Position numbers and translations under genes: made by a program. The notes under the pieces were generated by a model. The model saw nothing but the letters and a program-made list of their open reading frames with translations, had not been told where the DNA came from and made no database searches. From assembly GCA_947179285.1 (NCBI GenBank), contig CAMXAV010000025.1, positions 1 through 7,538 on the forward strand: a stretch of 7,538 nt of DNA, given 5' to 3'. Origin of the DNA: an uncultured Helicobacter sp. (GTDB taxonomy: Bacteria; Campylobacterota; Campylobacteria; Campylobacterales; Helicobacteraceae). Positions 7,386 through 7,538 of the stretch are shown one piece after another; the first letter of the stretch is position 1; every line of letters begins with the position of its first letter.

Positions 7386-7388
7386 ATT

Positions 7389-7418
7389 TGTCATGTTGAG
7401 GCGAAGCCGAAACATCTC
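7389..7418 (+). repeat. TGTCATGTTGAGGCGAAGCC-type repeat unit
   Basis: After TGTC, ATGTT (7393-7397) pairs with AACAT (7411-7415); a symmetric GA/GA internal loop (7398-7399 and 7409-7410) separates it from GGC/GCC (7400-7402, 7406-7408) with a GAA loop; it ends CTC. This is the same layout as the TGTCATTGCGAG arms, with different stem letters. It may be the left end of a 132-bp segment that closes with CATGACA at 7514-7520. Confidence 0.65.
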
Positions 7419-7452
7419 TATTTACCATTGCTCACCGATTCTAATCTCCCAG

Positions 7453-7511
7453 CCACAGCGCGCAACGTCTATGTTCGAGCTGCAAGGCATAACATAGACG
7501 CAGCGCTGTGG
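7453..7511. repeat. Long imperfect hairpin (9 + 10 bp stem)
   Basis: CCACAGCGC (7453-7461) pairs with GCGCTGTGG (7503-7511), and CGTCTATGTT (7466-7475) pairs with AACATAGACG (7491-7500). The two helices are separated by GCAA on the left and CA on the right, and the apical loop is 15 bases (7476-7490). The paired part is perfect apart from that asymmetric internal loop. No T-tract follows on the + strand, so it is not an ordinary terminator. It lies inside the TGTCATG...CATGACA segment 7389-7520. Confidence 0.75.
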
Positions 7512-7538
7512 AGCATGACATAGTCCGTGCGGAGCACA

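Larger units (their letters stand above)
7148..7538. other. Repeat-rich intergenic region without credible gene
   Basis: From the end of the small membrane ORF to the right edge I see no ORF with gene-like composition or ribosome site. Instead at least four separate palindromic structures, listed individually, occupy most of the stretch. It is more AT-rich between about 7293 and 7440 than the genes to the left. It may be a repeat-accumulating gap after the ileS operon. Confidence 0.75.

Noticed and set aside
7204..7418. CRISPR array
   Set aside because: The repeats are palindromic, not regularly spaced direct repeats, and no cas gene is nearby.
7243..7428. 61-codon ORF on the - strand in the intergenic region
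   Set aside because: It is made almost entirely of the palindromic repeats (for example SLRASGASVAINN from the repeat arm) and has no protein-like signal.
7527..7537. GTGC-GGA-GCAC mini hairpin at the right edge
   Set aside because: Four base pairs only and cut by the window end; may belong to another repeat but cannot be judged.

Overview
The window looks like a chromosomal segment from a Helicobacteraceae-type bacterium (Campylobacterota) with a base composition near 50% GC, high for Helicobacter. The main evidence is gene content: a UPF0323-type lipoprotein directly followed by a glutathionylspermidine-synthase-like ATP-grasp protein, a pairing known from Helicobacter and Campylobacter (from memory HP0232-HP0233 and Cj0371-Cj0372, not checked here). 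All genes lie on the + strand and are tightly packed from base 1 to about 7147.

Layout. (1) 1-301: the 3' part of an unidentified gene that is open to the left edge. (2) 313-2384: yejB and yejE, the two permease subunits of a YejABEF-type oligopeptide ABC importer, overlapping by ATGA. Neither the ATPase (yejF) nor the binding protein (yejA) lies in the window. (3) 2385-2458: a short AT-rich intergenic region with a 7-6-7 inverted repeat around TAGAAT hexamers, a candidate promoter/operator for the next operon. (4) 2459-7147: a compact operon of UPF0323 lipoprotein, ATP-grasp ligase, ileS (isoleucyl-tRNA synthetase) and a 34-codon single-pass membrane ORF that overlaps the end of ileS and is easily missed. 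Gaps between members range from a few bases to small overlaps. (5) 7148-7538: about 390 bases without a credible gene, filled with palindromic repeats: a small hairpin, a pair of inverted TGTCATTGCGAG arms, a nested double hairpin flanked by GGAGG/CCTCC, a TGTCATGTTGAG element, and a long stem-loop of 9 + 10 paired bases.

How it fits together. YejB and YejE would form the inner-membrane channel for peptide uptake, powered by an ATPase encoded elsewhere. The lipoprotein and ATP-grasp protein are translationally coupled through the strongest Shine-Dalgarno in the window and probably act in one envelope-related pathway whose chemistry is unknown. IleS is a complete housekeeping enzyme with synthetic site, editing domain and C-terminal zinc ribbon.

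I do not see a defence system, CRISPR array, tRNA, rRNA or transposase gene. The least explained parts are the repeat cluster at the right end, the small membrane ORF after ileS, the lipoprotein/ATP-grasp pair, and the unidentified partial gene at the left edge.
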